A DNA stretch of 64,000 nt from CAVQYV01 sp963718295 [NCBI: uncultured Methylomirabilota bacterium] (GCA_963718295.1 CAVQYV010000009.1:62001-126000); one strand, 5' to 3'. Numbered from the stretch's first letter, positions 8,001-16,990 are shown. Made by a program: numbers and translations. Notes: generated from the sequence alone by a model not told the origin.

Positions 8001-9592
8001 TGAGCAAAGACCTCCTTGCCCGCGAAGCCATCGCCCTGATCCCCAAGATCCTGACGCTCCTGGATCGCAACCCCCATAGCCCCACCTACGGTTGCTTCGA
8101 TCGAAACTTCTGGCACTACAAGATCATCGATTTCCCGAGCGGCATGGCCCAGGAGTTCGTCTGGCCTCTCGCCCTCGCCCACAGCCTCAATATTCCCAAT
8201 AATCCCTTCTACCAAAGGCCGGCCCTCAAAAAGTGGGCGGAGGCGGGTATCCACTACACGGCAAGGAGCTCCCATGCCGATGGGTCCTGCGATGATTACT
8301 TTCCCCATGAGCGGGCCGGCGGCGCAGCCGCATTCTCCTTGCTCGCCTGCATGGAAACCTATACCCTCTTGGGCCTCAAGGATGAGTCGCTGCTTTGCTT
8401 CTTCCAAAGAAGAGGGGATTGGTTGGCTCATCATACCGAGAGTGGACAGCTCAGCAACCACCACGCCCTGATCGTGCTTTGCCTCGAGCTCCTTTCTCAG
8501 CTCACCTTTGCCTCAAAGTGGGAACAGGCAGGCCAGAAACGACTGCGGCAGGTCCTGTCCTGGCAGAGCCGCGAGGGCTGGTTCCCGGAATACGAGGGCT
8601 TCGACCCCGGCTACCACACTCTCACCATCTCCTGCCTCGCCCGCATCCAGCAGTTGAGACCGGATCCCACGCTGAGGGAGGCGATCGGTAAAGCCGTGAC
8701 CCTGGCCGCCCACTTCGTCCATCCCGACGGCTCCTGTGGGGGCGAATACGGGAGTCGCAACACCTACAACTTCTTCCCCCATGGTTTCGAGCTGGTGGGG
8801 AGCTGGATGCCCGTTGCCCTGAGCATCAATGATCACTTCCTCCTCGGCCTTGGCAATGGCCTTGGGCCCTGCTACGCCGATGACCACATCATTGGACATC
8901 ATGCCTGGAACTACCTCTTGGCTTGGCGCGACTTCGTGGCCGATCGTCCCCCGCCCCTTCCGCGAGTGCTGGGTCGCGTGTGGCTGCCCGAGGCCAGGAT
9001 CCTGATCGATCGCCGTCCGGGGGCCGAGCTCTATCTGGGATTGAATAAGGGTGGGGTGTTCAAGCTCTTCCGTAACTCCCAACTGGTCGCCTCCGATACC
9101 CAATTTTCGCTCCGGGTTCAGAGAGGCAAGGTGATCGAGAATGCAGTCGGCCATCTGGTGGGGCATTATCGGACTCAGATCGGCAAAGATGAGATTCTGG
9201 TCGAGGGCACTCTCGGCTGGGCAAAACAGATGCAGATGACCCCTTTACGGCTACTCCTGCTGCGACTGGTCATGCTGAGCCTGGGCCGTCTCTTTCCCAA
9301 CCGGATTCGTAAGCTCCTGCAATGGATTCTCATCACGGGCAAGAGAGATGCGCCCTTTGCCTTTGTGCGAGAGTTGAAATGGGAAGGGGAAACATGGAGG
9401 GTCAGGGACGAGCTATCTGCGAGATCCTGGGAAAATGTCCTGGCCGCTGGAGTGGGCTGCGATCAGACCTCGATCTATGTGGCCATGAGCCGCACCTTCC
9501 AGATGGGACAGCTGCAGCCCTGGCTGGATCTGACCGATGAGGTAAAGAAGCTCGCCCCGGGCCAATCCCTGAGGTCGGAGCGAGACTTCTAA
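8000..9592 (+). CDS. Uncharacterised protein, alpha/alpha-barrel plus beta-sandwich (heparinase-like architecture)
   Basis: A 530-residue protein whose ATG overlaps the preceding stop. The first ~330 residues are helix-rich with repeated aromatic and histidine clusters (YFPHERAGGAAAF, HHALIVLCLELL, YNFFPHGFEL, HHAWNYLLAW). The last ~200 are strand-rich (VWLPEARILIDRRPGAELYLG). This two-part build resembles heparinase II/III-like and alginate-lyase-like polysaccharide enzymes, but I see no signal peptide and no diagnostic catalytic motif. Its place between GT2 and a flippase-like gene suggests a role in making or trimming a surface glycan. The function is not known from sequence. Confidence 0.55.
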   Translation: MSKDLLAREAIALIPKILTLLDRNPHSPTYGCFDRNFWHYKIIDFPSGMAQEFVWPLALAHSLNIPNNPFYQRPALKKWAEAGIHYTARSSHADGSCDDYFPHERAGGAAAFSLLACMETYTLLGLKDESLLCFFQRRGDWLAHHTESGQLSNHHALIVLCLELLSQLTFASKWEQAGQKRLRQVLSWQSREGWFPEYEGFDPGYHTLTISCLARIQQLRPDPTLREAIGKAVTLAAHFVHPDGSCGGEYGSRNTYNFFPHGFELVGSWMPVALSINDHFLLGLGNGLGPCYADDHIIGHHAWNYLLAWRDFVADRPPPLPRVLGRVWLPEARILIDRRPGAELYLGLNKGGVFKLFRNSQLVASDTQFSLRVQRGKVIENAVGHLVGHYRTQIGKDEILVEGTLGWAKQMQMTPLRLLLLRLVMLSLGRLFPNRIRKLLQWILITGKRDAPFAFVRELKWEGETWRVRDELSARSWENVLAAGVGCDQTSIYVAMSRTFQMGQLQPWLDLTDEVKKLAPGQSLRSERDF

Positions 9593-9593
9593 G

Positions 9594-10544
9594 ATGAAGC
9601 GGCTGCTCTCCATCCTGGTCAGCTTGATCCTCTTGGGCCTTATCTATTGGAAGGTCGATTTTCGAGGACTCGTGCAGGTATTTCGAGATTCCCACCGGTG
9701 GTGGCTGATGGTCAGTCTGGGAATGGTAGTCCCCTTGACCCTGCTTACAGCCTGGCGGCTGAAGCGATTGATGCCCCATGGCGCAGAGCTGGGCTTTGGC
9801 GAGGCGAACCGCCTCATCCTGGTAGCCAGCGTGCTGAACATGGTGCTGCCCTCGAAGATGGGCGACATCGCAAAGGCTTACTTCATGAAGGACCGAGGAC
9901 ACCTGGGCGGCTCCATCGCCCTCTCTCTGGTCCTATTCGAGAAGACCTGCGACATGCTCTCTCTCTTGCTTTGGTGCGTCTTCGGCCTGCTCCTCTATCC
10001 CAGCAAGGGTCCCCTCTTTTGGACGATGGCAGGAGTGGTAGCCCTGGGACTGGTCTTCGGCCTGCTCCTACTCGGCTCCCGAAGTTTCGCGCAGCTATTC
10101 TTCGGCCTGGGCCGGAGGTTCGCCCCTCGTCGTCTCAGCCCTGCCCTGCAAAAACTCCACACCTCCTGGGATGAGATGCTCAGCTATTTCTGGCAAGAAA
10201 AGGCCGAACTCTATAAGGTGGGCCTCATTTCAGTCTTCATATGGTCTCTCCACCTCTTGCAGATCTGGTTCTTCATCCTGGCCCTGAAATCGTGGGCCCC
10301 CTTCGTGGCCAACTTGGCACTTTCCCCGCTGGCGATTCTGGCAGGGTTGTTGCCATTCACTTTTGCCGGGGTGGGCACCCGGGACGCCGCGCTCATCGCC
10401 TTTTATCAACCATTCTTCAATGCACCTACTGCCGCCGCCCTGGGAGTGCTCTGCACCTCACGTTATCTGCTCCCCGCAATTGGCGGTTTGCCCTTCCTGG
10501 GGCAATACCTGGCAACCGCGCGCGGCCTGCGAAGCTTTCGGTAA
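9594..10544 (+). CDS. Lysylphosphatidylglycerol synthase TM region/flippase-like membrane protein
   Basis: A 316-residue polytopic protein with an N-terminal helix (LLSILVSLILLGLIYW), about seven more membrane segments and the family block RLILVASVLNMVLPSKMGDIAKAYF followed by SLVLFEKTCDMLSLL. This is the LPG_synthase_TM/UPF0104 group (YbhN, AglD), associated with lipid-linked sugar metabolism or flipping. It starts 1 base after the previous stop, so it belongs to the surface-glycan operon, where it could move the lipid-linked product across the inner membrane. Direction and substrate are inference. Confidence 0.8.
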   Translation: MKRLLSILVSLILLGLIYWKVDFRGLVQVFRDSHRWWLMVSLGMVVPLTLLTAWRLKRLMPHGAELGFGEANRLILVASVLNMVLPSKMGDIAKAYFMKDRGHLGGSIALSLVLFEKTCDMLSLLLWCVFGLLLYPSKGPLFWTMAGVVALGLVFGLLLLGSRSFAQLFFGLGRRFAPRRLSPALQKLHTSWDEMLSYFWQEKAELYKVGLISVFIWSLHLLQIWFFILALKSWAPFVANLALSPLAILAGLLPFTFAGVGTRDAALIAFYQPFFNAPTAAALGVLCTSRYLLPAIGGLPFLGQYLATARGLRSFR

Positions 10545-10580
10545 ACCAACATCGAGGCCAGGCTCCCTTCGATAGACTCA

Positions 10581-11369
10581 TTGGCCAAGGCTTACATGTC
10601 GATCACCAAACTGCGCCGATTCTTAATCACGCCGATGGCAAAGGCTGACCTTGCCTGTCCCAACTTCAGCCTGTTGAGGTCAGCCGCATTTGGCTGGCTA
10701 TGTGCCAGCCTCCTTTTTGCCGCAATTTGTGGGGCCTTGGGGCTGAAGAAGGCCTTCCAGGGTGAATACGTGGTGCAGGAAGATGCGAGGCAGCATGTCT
10801 TTTGGATGCAGCGGTTCCTGGAACCGGAGTTATTCCCCCATGACCTGATCGCCGATTATTTTCAGTCCGTGGCCCCAACGGGATACACGGCGCTCTACCG
10901 GCTGATGGCCAGGATTGGCCTTCATCCCCTCCTCTTCAACAATCTCCTCCCGACAGTTCTCGGGCTGGTTACTACAGCTTACTGCTTCAGCCTCTGCGTG
11001 CAGATATTTCCAATACCTGCAACGGGATACATCGCCGCCTCACTGCTGAATCAAAACCTCCGGATGACGTTTGATCTGGTATCTGCCACACCCAGGGCCT
11101 TTGCTTATCCCCTCTTCCTCGCTTTTCTGTACTATCTTTCCCGGCGTTCTTTGCTGCCGTGCCTGGCGGCCATTGCCCTTCAGGGGCTGTTCTATCCCCA
11201 GACAGTCTTCATCTCGGCGGGGGTCCTCTTTTTACAGCCGTGGAAATGGGAGGGCAGGAGGCCCCGCCTCTCTGGGAATCGGAGGGACTACCTGTTCTGC
11301 CCCACCCCAATGGGGCGAGGGGGATCCCACCAACGGATCAGGGCAAACTCCTCCTGGGGATGTGGATAG
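10581..11369 (+). pseudogene. Truncated second copy of the GT-C-like membrane protein gene
   Basis: The product matches the first ~235 residues of the protein at 5179 closely (shared blocks AAICGxLGL, DARQHVFWMQRF and DLIADYFQSVAP; long identical DNA stretches). Similarity stops abruptly after RRDYLFC near base 11301, where copy one continues into membrane segments. Copy two instead reads about 20 unrelated residues to a stop at 11369, overlapping the 3' end of the convergent lpd gene by 32 bases. Roughly 350 C-terminal residues are missing. Either TTG 10581 or ATG 10596 could start it. A deletion that fused the operon's end to lpd is the simplest explanation. A shortened active protein is less likely. 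Confidence 0.75.
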
Positions 11370-12744
11370 CCTGCCCTGACACATCGTGGGCCGCCTCCAT
11401 CAACACCTCGGAGAGGGTGGGATGGGCATGGATCATCCCAGCCAACTCGTCCACCGTGGCCTCCAGGGAAAGGGCCAACGCCGCCTCGTGAATGATTTCG
11501 GTGGCACAAGGTCCGACGATATGCACCCCCAACAATTCCCCAGTATCCGCTGCGGCAATAACCTTGACCTCTCCCACGATCTCACCTAAAGCGTGTGATT
11601 TCCCCAATGCCCGGTAAGGCACCCGGCCTATCTTCACCTCGTAGCCTTGCTCCTTTGCCTCCTTTTCTTTCAAACCTACGGAGGCGATCTCGGGATGGGT
11701 GAAGATGGCATTGGGAACGACCCGGGTATCCATCTTTTGATTGACCCCGAGGGCGTTGCTCACTGCCACAATTCCTTCCCGAGAGGCCACGTGCGCCAGG
11801 AGCATACCGCCCACCACATCTCCGATCGCGTAGATCCCCTCTCCCTGGGTCTCCATCTTCTCGTTCACCGGGATCTCGCCCCGAGGGCCCAGGGGGATGC
11901 CCAGCGCATCGAGGCCAATCCCCTCGGCGTTGAATCTGCGGCCCACCGAGACCAAGATCTTCTCTGCCCCGATCTTTTGCCCGCCGGCCAGGCGAGCCAG
12001 CCATCCACCCTGGCCATCCTCCTCCAGCCCCTCGACCCGATTCTGGGTGAAGAGGGCAATCTTCCGCTTCTTCAGCTCCCTCTCTATCAGGCGAGAGATG
12101 TCCTCATCTTCCAGCGGTAAGGCGTGGCCCAACATCTCCACCATCGTCACCTCACTGCCCAGGCTGGAAAACAGAAAGGCGAACTCGCAGCCGATCACCC
12201 CTGCGCCTACGATGAGAATGGAACGGGGGATCTGGGTCAGGGCCAAGGCCTCGGTGCTCGATATGATCGATCGGCCATTCAGAGGCAGACCCGGTAGATC
12301 TGCGGGCCGGGAACCGGTGGCGATGATGATCTTCTGGGCCGTGATCTCTTCCTGCCCCCCATCCCTTTTGCTCACCAGAAGCCTTCCCGGACCGAGGATG
12401 GATCCTTCTCCTGAGATCAACGTCACCCCCGAGTTCTGCAAGAGCCCCGTGATCCCCTTGACTTGTAGCTGTACGACCTTATCCTTCCGGGCCACCATGG
12501 CGGAGAGATCCGGCTTCACCTCTCCGGAAACCATGATCCCGAATTCAGCGGCCCTCTGCATGACCTGATAGGCCTCTGCCGAGGCGATCAGAGACTTGGT
12601 AGGGATGCAGCCCCAATTGAGGCAGGTCCCCCCCACCTGATCTTTTTCCACCACCACGATCTTTCCCCCCATCTGGGCCCCCCGGACTGCTGCCACATAA
12701 CCTCCGGGCCCTGCTCCCAGGATAGCCACATCATAGGTATTCAA
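11338..12744 (-). CDS. lpdA: Dihydrolipoyl dehydrogenase
   Basis: A 468-residue flavoprotein. FAD-binding AILGAGPGGYVAAVRGAQ is at the N-terminus, the redox-active disulfide is in GGTCLNWGCIPTK, a second dinucleotide site is GAGVIGCEFAFLFSSLG, and the C-terminal interface carries the catalytic HAHPTLSE. It reoxidises dihydrolipoyl groups of 2-oxoacid dehydrogenases or of the glycine cleavage H protein using NAD+. No E1, E2 or H-protein gene is in the window, so the partner complex is unknown. It lies just downstream of the cytochrome operon terminator, so it probably has its own promoter. Confidence 0.95.
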   Translation of the reverse strand: MNTYDVAILGAGPGGYVAAVRGAQMGGKIVVVEKDQVGGTCLNWGCIPTKSLIASAEAYQVMQRAAEFGIMVSGEVKPDLSAMVARKDKVVQLQVKGITGLLQNSGVTLISGEGSILGPGRLLVSKRDGGQEEITAQKIIIATGSRPADLPGLPLNGRSIISSTEALALTQIPRSILIVGAGVIGCEFAFLFSSLGSEVTMVEMLGHALPLEDEDISRLIERELKKRKIALFTQNRVEGLEEDGQGGWLARLAGGQKIGAEKILVSVGRRFNAEGIGLDALGIPLGPRGEIPVNEKMETQGEGIYAIGDVVGGMLLAHVASREGIVAVSNALGVNQKMDTRVVPNAIFTHPEIASVGLKEKEAKEQGYEVKIGRVPYRALGKSHALGEIVGEVKVIAAADTGELLGVHIVGPCATEIIHEAALALSLEATVDELAGMIHAHPTLSEVLMEAAHDVSGQAIHIPRRSLP

Positions 12745-12828
12745 CCCTTCTCCCCTCCTTCTCCAAGCAGAGGCTCCTCCGATTCGCGATCAGCTGAGCA
12801 GCCGATCCGCCGCCAGGGAGTCCTCCTC

Positions 12829-12864
12829 AAAAAAAATGACTGGTGTAAGCTTCACACCAGTCAT
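12829..12864 (-). terminator. Rho-independent terminator of the GMC/cytochrome operon
   Basis: A perfect 11-bp stem (12836-12846 with 12854-12864) closes a 7-base loop. On the minus strand a run of eight T follows directly (A-run at 12829-12836 on the plus strand). It sits 60 bases after the last cytochrome gene. Confidence 0.9.
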
Positions 12865-12923
12865 TCATTCTGGATCATTGAAACGCAGGCTTCTATCAGC
12901 TGCCCCTGTTCTTCTGCCGGGTC

Positions 12924-13403
12924 CTATTGGGTGAAGTGCTCGTGGATTCCCACATTCTTGTCGAACTTGAAGCCCTTGAAGGTGGGACTCTTCTTATTGT
13001 GGCAGGTCTGGCAGACCGCCTCGTTTTGTTCCCAGAGGCCGCCTGCCACTCGTTTCTCCTTGTCCTTCATCACCCGAAAATAGACGCTTCCCGGGCCATG
13101 ACAGCCCTCGCACTGCACCCCCACCATGGTCGGGGTCTCCTCCAGGCTCTTGAATCCCCCTTCTTTTCCATAGCCAGTGGTGTGGCAGATCAAACATTCG
13201 GCCTTTCCCTGCTCCTCTGGCTTCAATAGGTCGAAGGCCTTGGCCATCTTCGTCTCCTGCCACGACTTGGTTTGCTTTCCGTGGCAAGGCTTACATTTCT
13301 TGTTAGTCACATAGGTGGGCTCATCCGCCCAGGCCAAAGACGAAGCTGACCAGAGGACAAAGCCCGCGATCGCCAAAATTGCCCATCCCCTTCGGCTTCT
13401 CAT
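12924..13403 (-). CDS. Tetrahaem c554-type cytochrome (second copy)
   Basis: Start ATG 13403 is taken because AAAGGAGG lies 10 bases upstream. The 159-residue product begins with a signal peptide (RRGWAILAIAGFVLWSASS, cleaved after AWA). Four CxxCH haem sites follow: CKPCH, CLICH, CEGCH and CQTCH, with the family blocks SWQETKMAKAF and VGVQCEGCHGPGS. This is the cytochrome c554 family (Cytochrom_C554), a periplasmic electron carrier. It is the final gene before the terminator and is paralogous to the cytochrome just upstream. It probably accepts electrons from the GMC dehydrogenase encoded in the same operon. Confidence 0.85.
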   Translation of the reverse strand: MRSRRGWAILAIAGFVLWSASSLAWADEPTYVTNKKCKPCHGKQTKSWQETKMAKAFDLLKPEEQGKAECLICHTTGYGKEGGFKSLEETPTMVGVQCEGCHGPGSVYFRVMKDKEKRVAGGLWEQNEAVCQTCHNKKSPTFKGFKFDKNVGIHEHFTQ

Positions 13404-13509
13404 GATGCGATTGCCTCCTTTCATCTCTCCCCGATGAAAACGTTCAACCATAGGATGGGGTTGCCGGATCACCTCCTTCCCGCCAACCTCCTCGCTTTTC
13501 ACTCTTCTT

Positions 13510-14034
13510 TCAACGGTCGAATTGGTGTTCCTTAAACCACTTGGTCATCGGAAAATGATCGTGTACTCCCTTGTTCTTATCGAACTTGAAAGGCCCAGGG
13601 GAGGTCGGACTATTCTCGTTGTGGCAGGTGACACATAGCTTTTCGTTCTGCTCCAGCAATCCCAATCCCATCGAGACGTACCGGTTGCGCATGATCTCAT
13701 CCGTATAGTATAGAGAGCCCGCACCATGGCACGCCTCACACTGAACCCCGGCCATCTTGGGGGTAGTCTTGAAACTGTCAAATCCCCCTGGTCCCTTGTA
13801 TCCGGTGACATGACAGGAGATACAGGCAGGATCCTCCCTCTGCTCGCCGCTCAGGCTATCCGTAAAGGTCTTCGCCATCTTGGTCTGGGCCCATGATCGA
13901 TATTGCTTCCAATGGCACATCTTACACGTATCGGTACCCACATACTTGCCCATCTCCCCTGGGAAGGAGTTGACCGACATCCCTATCAGGGCAATGAGGG
14001 AGATCCACAGAACCAACCCCAATTTTCGCTTCAT
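13510..14034 (-). CDS. Tetrahaem c554-type cytochrome (first copy)
   Basis: ATG 14034 follows AAAGGAG at a suitable distance. The 174-residue product has a signal peptide (LGLVLWISLIALIGMSV) and four CxxCH motifs: CKMCH, CISCH, CEACH and CVTCH. Blocks SWAQTKMAKTF, MAGVQCEACHGAGS and a C-terminal KFDKNKGVHDHF are shared with the next gene, so the pair arose by tandem duplication. It is a periplasmic electron carrier of the c554 family. Having two such proteins suggests they form a short haem wire or serve different partners. Confidence 0.85.
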   Translation of the reverse strand: MKRKLGLVLWISLIALIGMSVNSFPGEMGKYVGTDTCKMCHWKQYRSWAQTKMAKTFTDSLSGEQREDPACISCHVTGYKGPGGFDSFKTTPKMAGVQCEACHGAGSLYYTDEIMRNRYVSMGLGLLEQNEKLCVTCHNENSPTSPGPFKFDKNKGVHDHFPMTKWFKEHQFDR

Positions 14035-14127
14035 CGATCCCTGACTCCTTTCATCTCCTCGCGCATTCAAGTCCTCGAACTCTGATTACTGAAGGGTAGG
14101 GGACGCGAACCTATTCGATATCCCGTT

Positions 14128-14598
14128 TTAGGTTCCCGGTGCAAACTTCATCTTTCGCTTGGGCTTGGCCGCCGCCTCACCACCCAGCTTCTTGCCCACT
14201 TCCTGGACCTGCGCAACGATGGCCCCGGGATCGGCTCCGAGTTGGCCCGCGATCTCCTCCCATTTCTTTCCCGACTTGAGCAACCCTAAAACATCCTGCT
14301 TTGGCTTGCTTGACGCGCTGGAGGTGGCCAACAAGGCCGCGATACTACCATAGCTGATCTTGTCGTTCAGGTAAGACTGGATCTCTTCCTTCTGCACTCC
14401 AAATTGCCCCATCAATGCCTCTTCCACCTTGCCTGCGTCCTTGCTCGCCTCACTGTCGATCCTGCCAATCTCCTCGTTGAGGACATCCTCGACCGAGCCC
14501 TGGGCAAGACAGGGCAAAGGAGAAGACAGGATCTGCGATCCGAAGAACACCGCAGCGGTGATGGTTACCCAGAAAAGGATTCCCTTGAATTGTGACAT
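14128..14598 (-). CDS. Secreted helical protein of unknown function
   Basis: ATG 14598 follows AGGAGG by 9 bases. The 156-residue product has a signal peptide ending near PLPCLAQG, then a charged helical domain. Two repeats of a pattern (hydrophobic-GV-x-KEE-I, SYGSIAALLA, then LLKSGKKWEEIAGQLGA) resemble short helix-turn-helix units found in exported proteins of anaerobic proteobacteria. The tail AKPKRKMKF is basic. No haem, metal or catalytic motif is visible. It lies between the GMC dehydrogenase and the cytochromes in one operon and may be an assembly or docking factor; that is inference. Confidence 0.7.
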   Translation of the reverse strand: MSQFKGILFWVTITAAVFFGSQILSSPLPCLAQGSVEDVLNEEIGRIDSEASKDAGKVEEALMGQFGVQKEEIQSYLNDKISYGSIAALLATSSASSKPKQDVLGLLKSGKKWEEIAGQLGADPGAIVAQVQEVGKKLGGEAAAKPKRKMKFAPGT

Positions 14599-14636
14599 CG
14601 CAATTTTCCTCCTCATGTCAATCGATGAAGAATGGT

Positions 14637-16268
14637 TCACAGGTCTAATCTCTTGGCCGATCGAATGATGTAATCGGCAGTCCGGAAGGCTATGGCCTGG
14701 ATCGTCAAGGCTGGATTGGCCCCTGCCGAGGTGACAAAGCATGAGGCATCCGGCACAAAGAGGTTGGGGACATCGTGAGCCCGGCACCACTTATCGAGCA
14801 CGGACTTGCCCGGATCATTGCCCATGCGGCAAGTACCCATGTGATGGGCGCTTTGGCCATGGAGTTCCTCCAATTCACCACCCCAGGTTTTTGTCGCCCC
14901 GGCTGCCTCCATGATCTCCCGCGCTCGGGCACCGATGTAGTTGGCAGCCTTGTAGTCATTCTCATGGTATTTGTGAGTGATACGGGCCACGGAAAGCCCA
15001 TATTTGTCCTTCACCTCGGGATCCAGATCGATGATGCTCGATTCCTGGGGGAGGTCCTCCCCGTGGAGCAATAGGGCCATCCAGTGGGAGAAGTACTCCC
15101 GGGAGAAATCCTTGTGGCGCTGTCCCCACATCGGCTCGTCCGGCGGTCGCCTCCACTGGAAGCTGATGGGGCCGCGATAGGTGGAGCCTTCGATAGTCCC
15201 TCCCCGGATGAAGCCACGCTTGGTATCCGTTTCGTAGAAGTCGTGTACACAGACGGTGGAGAAGGGCCCCTTGAAGGCATTCACTGGCCAGGGAAAGATC
15301 CCTTCCGCTTGGGCCTGGATATGGTACATCATGTTCTTGCCCACCAGGCCGCTGGAGTTGGCCAGTCCCTGCGGGAACTTTCCCGATTTCGATAGCAGCA
15401 GGAGTCGAGCCGATTCGACCGCCCCCCCGCAAAGCACGAACAGCTTGGCCTCCTGCTCTTGCACCTTGCCATTCGGATCGATGTAAGTGACGGCCCTGAC
15501 CTTCCCGGAGGCATCGACCGCGAGGTCCCGAACCATGCAGTTGGCCCGGATCTCACATTTACCAGTCGCCAAAGCCTTGGGAATGACATTATTCAGGGTG
15601 CTGCCCCGGGCAGCCCGCATGCAGGCATACCAACCGCAGAACCCGCAATAGGCGCAGGGTGGTCTTCCATCATACCAGATGGTGTTGATCGCCATAGGGG
15701 TAGGAAAGGGATGCAGTCCCAGCTTCTTGGCCCCTTTGATGCACATCTGCCCCGTTCCGATGGGTAGCAACGGAGGCATGGGATAGGGCTTCTTGCGGGG
15801 AGGATCGAAAGGATTGGCCCCCGCCAGTCCCGATACCCCAATCTCATATTCCGCCTTCTCGTAGAAGGGCTCCAGCTCCTGATAGGTGAACGGCCAGTCC
15901 TCGATGGTCGCGCCCGCCATTGTACCATCCACCGATTTCACCTTGAAATCTGACTCATGATAACGCCAAGAGAGGGCGCAATAGGTCAGGGTGCTTCCTC
16001 CCACTCCCATATTGCGGGCCACATGAAATCCCGGCTCAGCCTTCTCTTTGGGGTCGGTGCGCAGGGTATTGGGAAAGTACTGCGGATCCGGGAGAAAATA
16101 GAAACGGACGGCTTGCCCCAGTTCATCATTTTCAAAATCCGCAGGGGTGCGAAACGGCCCGACTTCCAGCGCCACCACCTCAAAGCCCGCCTCGCTGAGC
16201 TCCTTGCACATGACGCCCCCAGCTGCGCCAGTCCCGATGATACAGACATCTACCTTCTTGTTTGGCAT
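14637..16268 (-). CDS. GMC-family oxidoreductase (sugar/alcohol dehydrogenase flavoprotein)
   Basis: A 543-residue flavoprotein. The FAD-binding fingerprint VDVCIIGTGAAGGVMCKEL is at the N-terminus, a GMC signature-like NMGVGGSTLTYCALSWRY follows, and the C-terminal catalytic part includes HHMGTCRMGNDP and NPALTIQAIAF. It matches the large subunit of gluconate 2-dehydrogenase and related sorbitol, fructose or glucoside-3-dehydrogenases, which oxidise a hydroxyl and pass electrons to a haem subunit. It has no signal peptide of its own. The Tat-signal protein encoded 36 bases upstream probably carries it out. The substrate is unknown. Confidence 0.85.
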   Translation of the reverse strand: MPNKKVDVCIIGTGAAGGVMCKELSEAGFEVVALEVGPFRTPADFENDELGQAVRFYFLPDPQYFPNTLRTDPKEKAEPGFHVARNMGVGGSTLTYCALSWRYHESDFKVKSVDGTMAGATIEDWPFTYQELEPFYEKAEYEIGVSGLAGANPFDPPRKKPYPMPPLLPIGTGQMCIKGAKKLGLHPFPTPMAINTIWYDGRPPCAYCGFCGWYACMRAARGSTLNNVIPKALATGKCEIRANCMVRDLAVDASGKVRAVTYIDPNGKVQEQEAKLFVLCGGAVESARLLLLSKSGKFPQGLANSSGLVGKNMMYHIQAQAEGIFPWPVNAFKGPFSTVCVHDFYETDTKRGFIRGGTIEGSTYRGPISFQWRRPPDEPMWGQRHKDFSREYFSHWMALLLHGEDLPQESSIIDLDPEVKDKYGLSVARITHKYHENDYKAANYIGARAREIMEAAGATKTWGGELEELHGQSAHHMGTCRMGNDPGKSVLDKWCRAHDVPNLFVPDASCFVTSAGANPALTIQAIAFRTADYIIRSAKRLDL

Positions 16269-16304
16269 ATCATCCCTCCAAAAATGATAGATAATATCCT
16301 TGAC

Positions 16305-16910
16305 TTACTGCTCCGTCACCCGGGCAAAAGGAGGGAAATAGCCCCGGGGCTGAGAAGGTCCAGGAAACCCTACCAAAGCCCATCCTACATGATCCTTGTT
16401 CCCTCCGTATTGGGGATCCGAGTAGAATCCCTCATAGGTATGGGCCAGCAGGCAGTCATAAAAGAAGGCCGAGGCAGGCACTTCCTTCCAAACCTCCGCC
16501 GGAACCTCATCTTTCTCCATGGCCTTCATCAATTCGATCTGTTCCTTGGGGGTCAGATCGAGGAATCGATCTTTCTTGAACATGGCCTTGGCGGACTGGT
16601 CAGTAGCCTTGATCCCCAGGGTATACATTTCCTGTTGGTCCGAATAGACCGTAGCCAGGGCAATATCGATATAATTCACGACTCCCGCTTCTTTGGCTCC
16701 CGGATATTGATCGGTCGGGATGATCTGAGCCGTCAATGCCTCCACGGTCGCCCATTGATGTTCATCCAAGAACTTGTGCTTAGTGGAGGTTCCCTCGGCG
16801 GCCATCGCCTGACTCAACATGCCCTCTTTCTCCACTCCCTGCAAGGCTAAGAGGGCAGTTCCGCTTGCCATGGCCTTGAGAAAACCTCTACGAGAGATTT
16901 CTTTGGTCAT
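16305..16910 (-). CDS. Gluconate 2-dehydrogenase subunit 3 family protein with Tat signal
   Basis: A 201-residue protein starting MTKEISRRGFLKAMASG, a clear twin-arginine signal. The mature part (HQWATVEALTAQIIPTDQYPGAKEAGVVNYID) is the Gluconate_2-dh3 family. These small subunits pair with GMC flavoproteins and bring the folded complex through the Tat system. It is the first gene of the five-gene operon and sits about 50 bases downstream of a good promoter. It supports the view that the downstream dehydrogenase works in the periplasm. Confidence 0.85.
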   Translation of the reverse strand: MTKEISRRGFLKAMASGTALLALQGVEKEGMLSQAMAAEGTSTKHKFLDEHQWATVEALTAQIIPTDQYPGAKEAGVVNYIDIALATVYSDQQEMYTLGIKATDQSAKAMFKKDRFLDLTPKEQIELMKAMEKDEVPAEVWKEVPASAFFYDCLLAHTYEGFYSDPQYGGNKDHVGWALVGFPGPSQPRGYFPPFARVTEQ

Positions 16911-16960
16911 TCGTCTCTCCTTTCCCTCTCGATTGGGAAATTGATAATGGCCTGACGAGG

Positions 16961-16990
16961 AAGATACACAAACCGTCTTTTCCCTGTCAA
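16961..16990 (-). promoter_or_regulatory. Sigma-70-type promoter of the GMC/cytochrome operon
   Basis: On the minus strand TTGACA (16985-16990) and TATCTT (16961-16966) are 18 bases apart, about 50 bases before the subunit 3 start codon. Just upstream, TGTCA and TGACA (inverted) flank the -35 region, which could be an operator. Confidence 0.65.
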
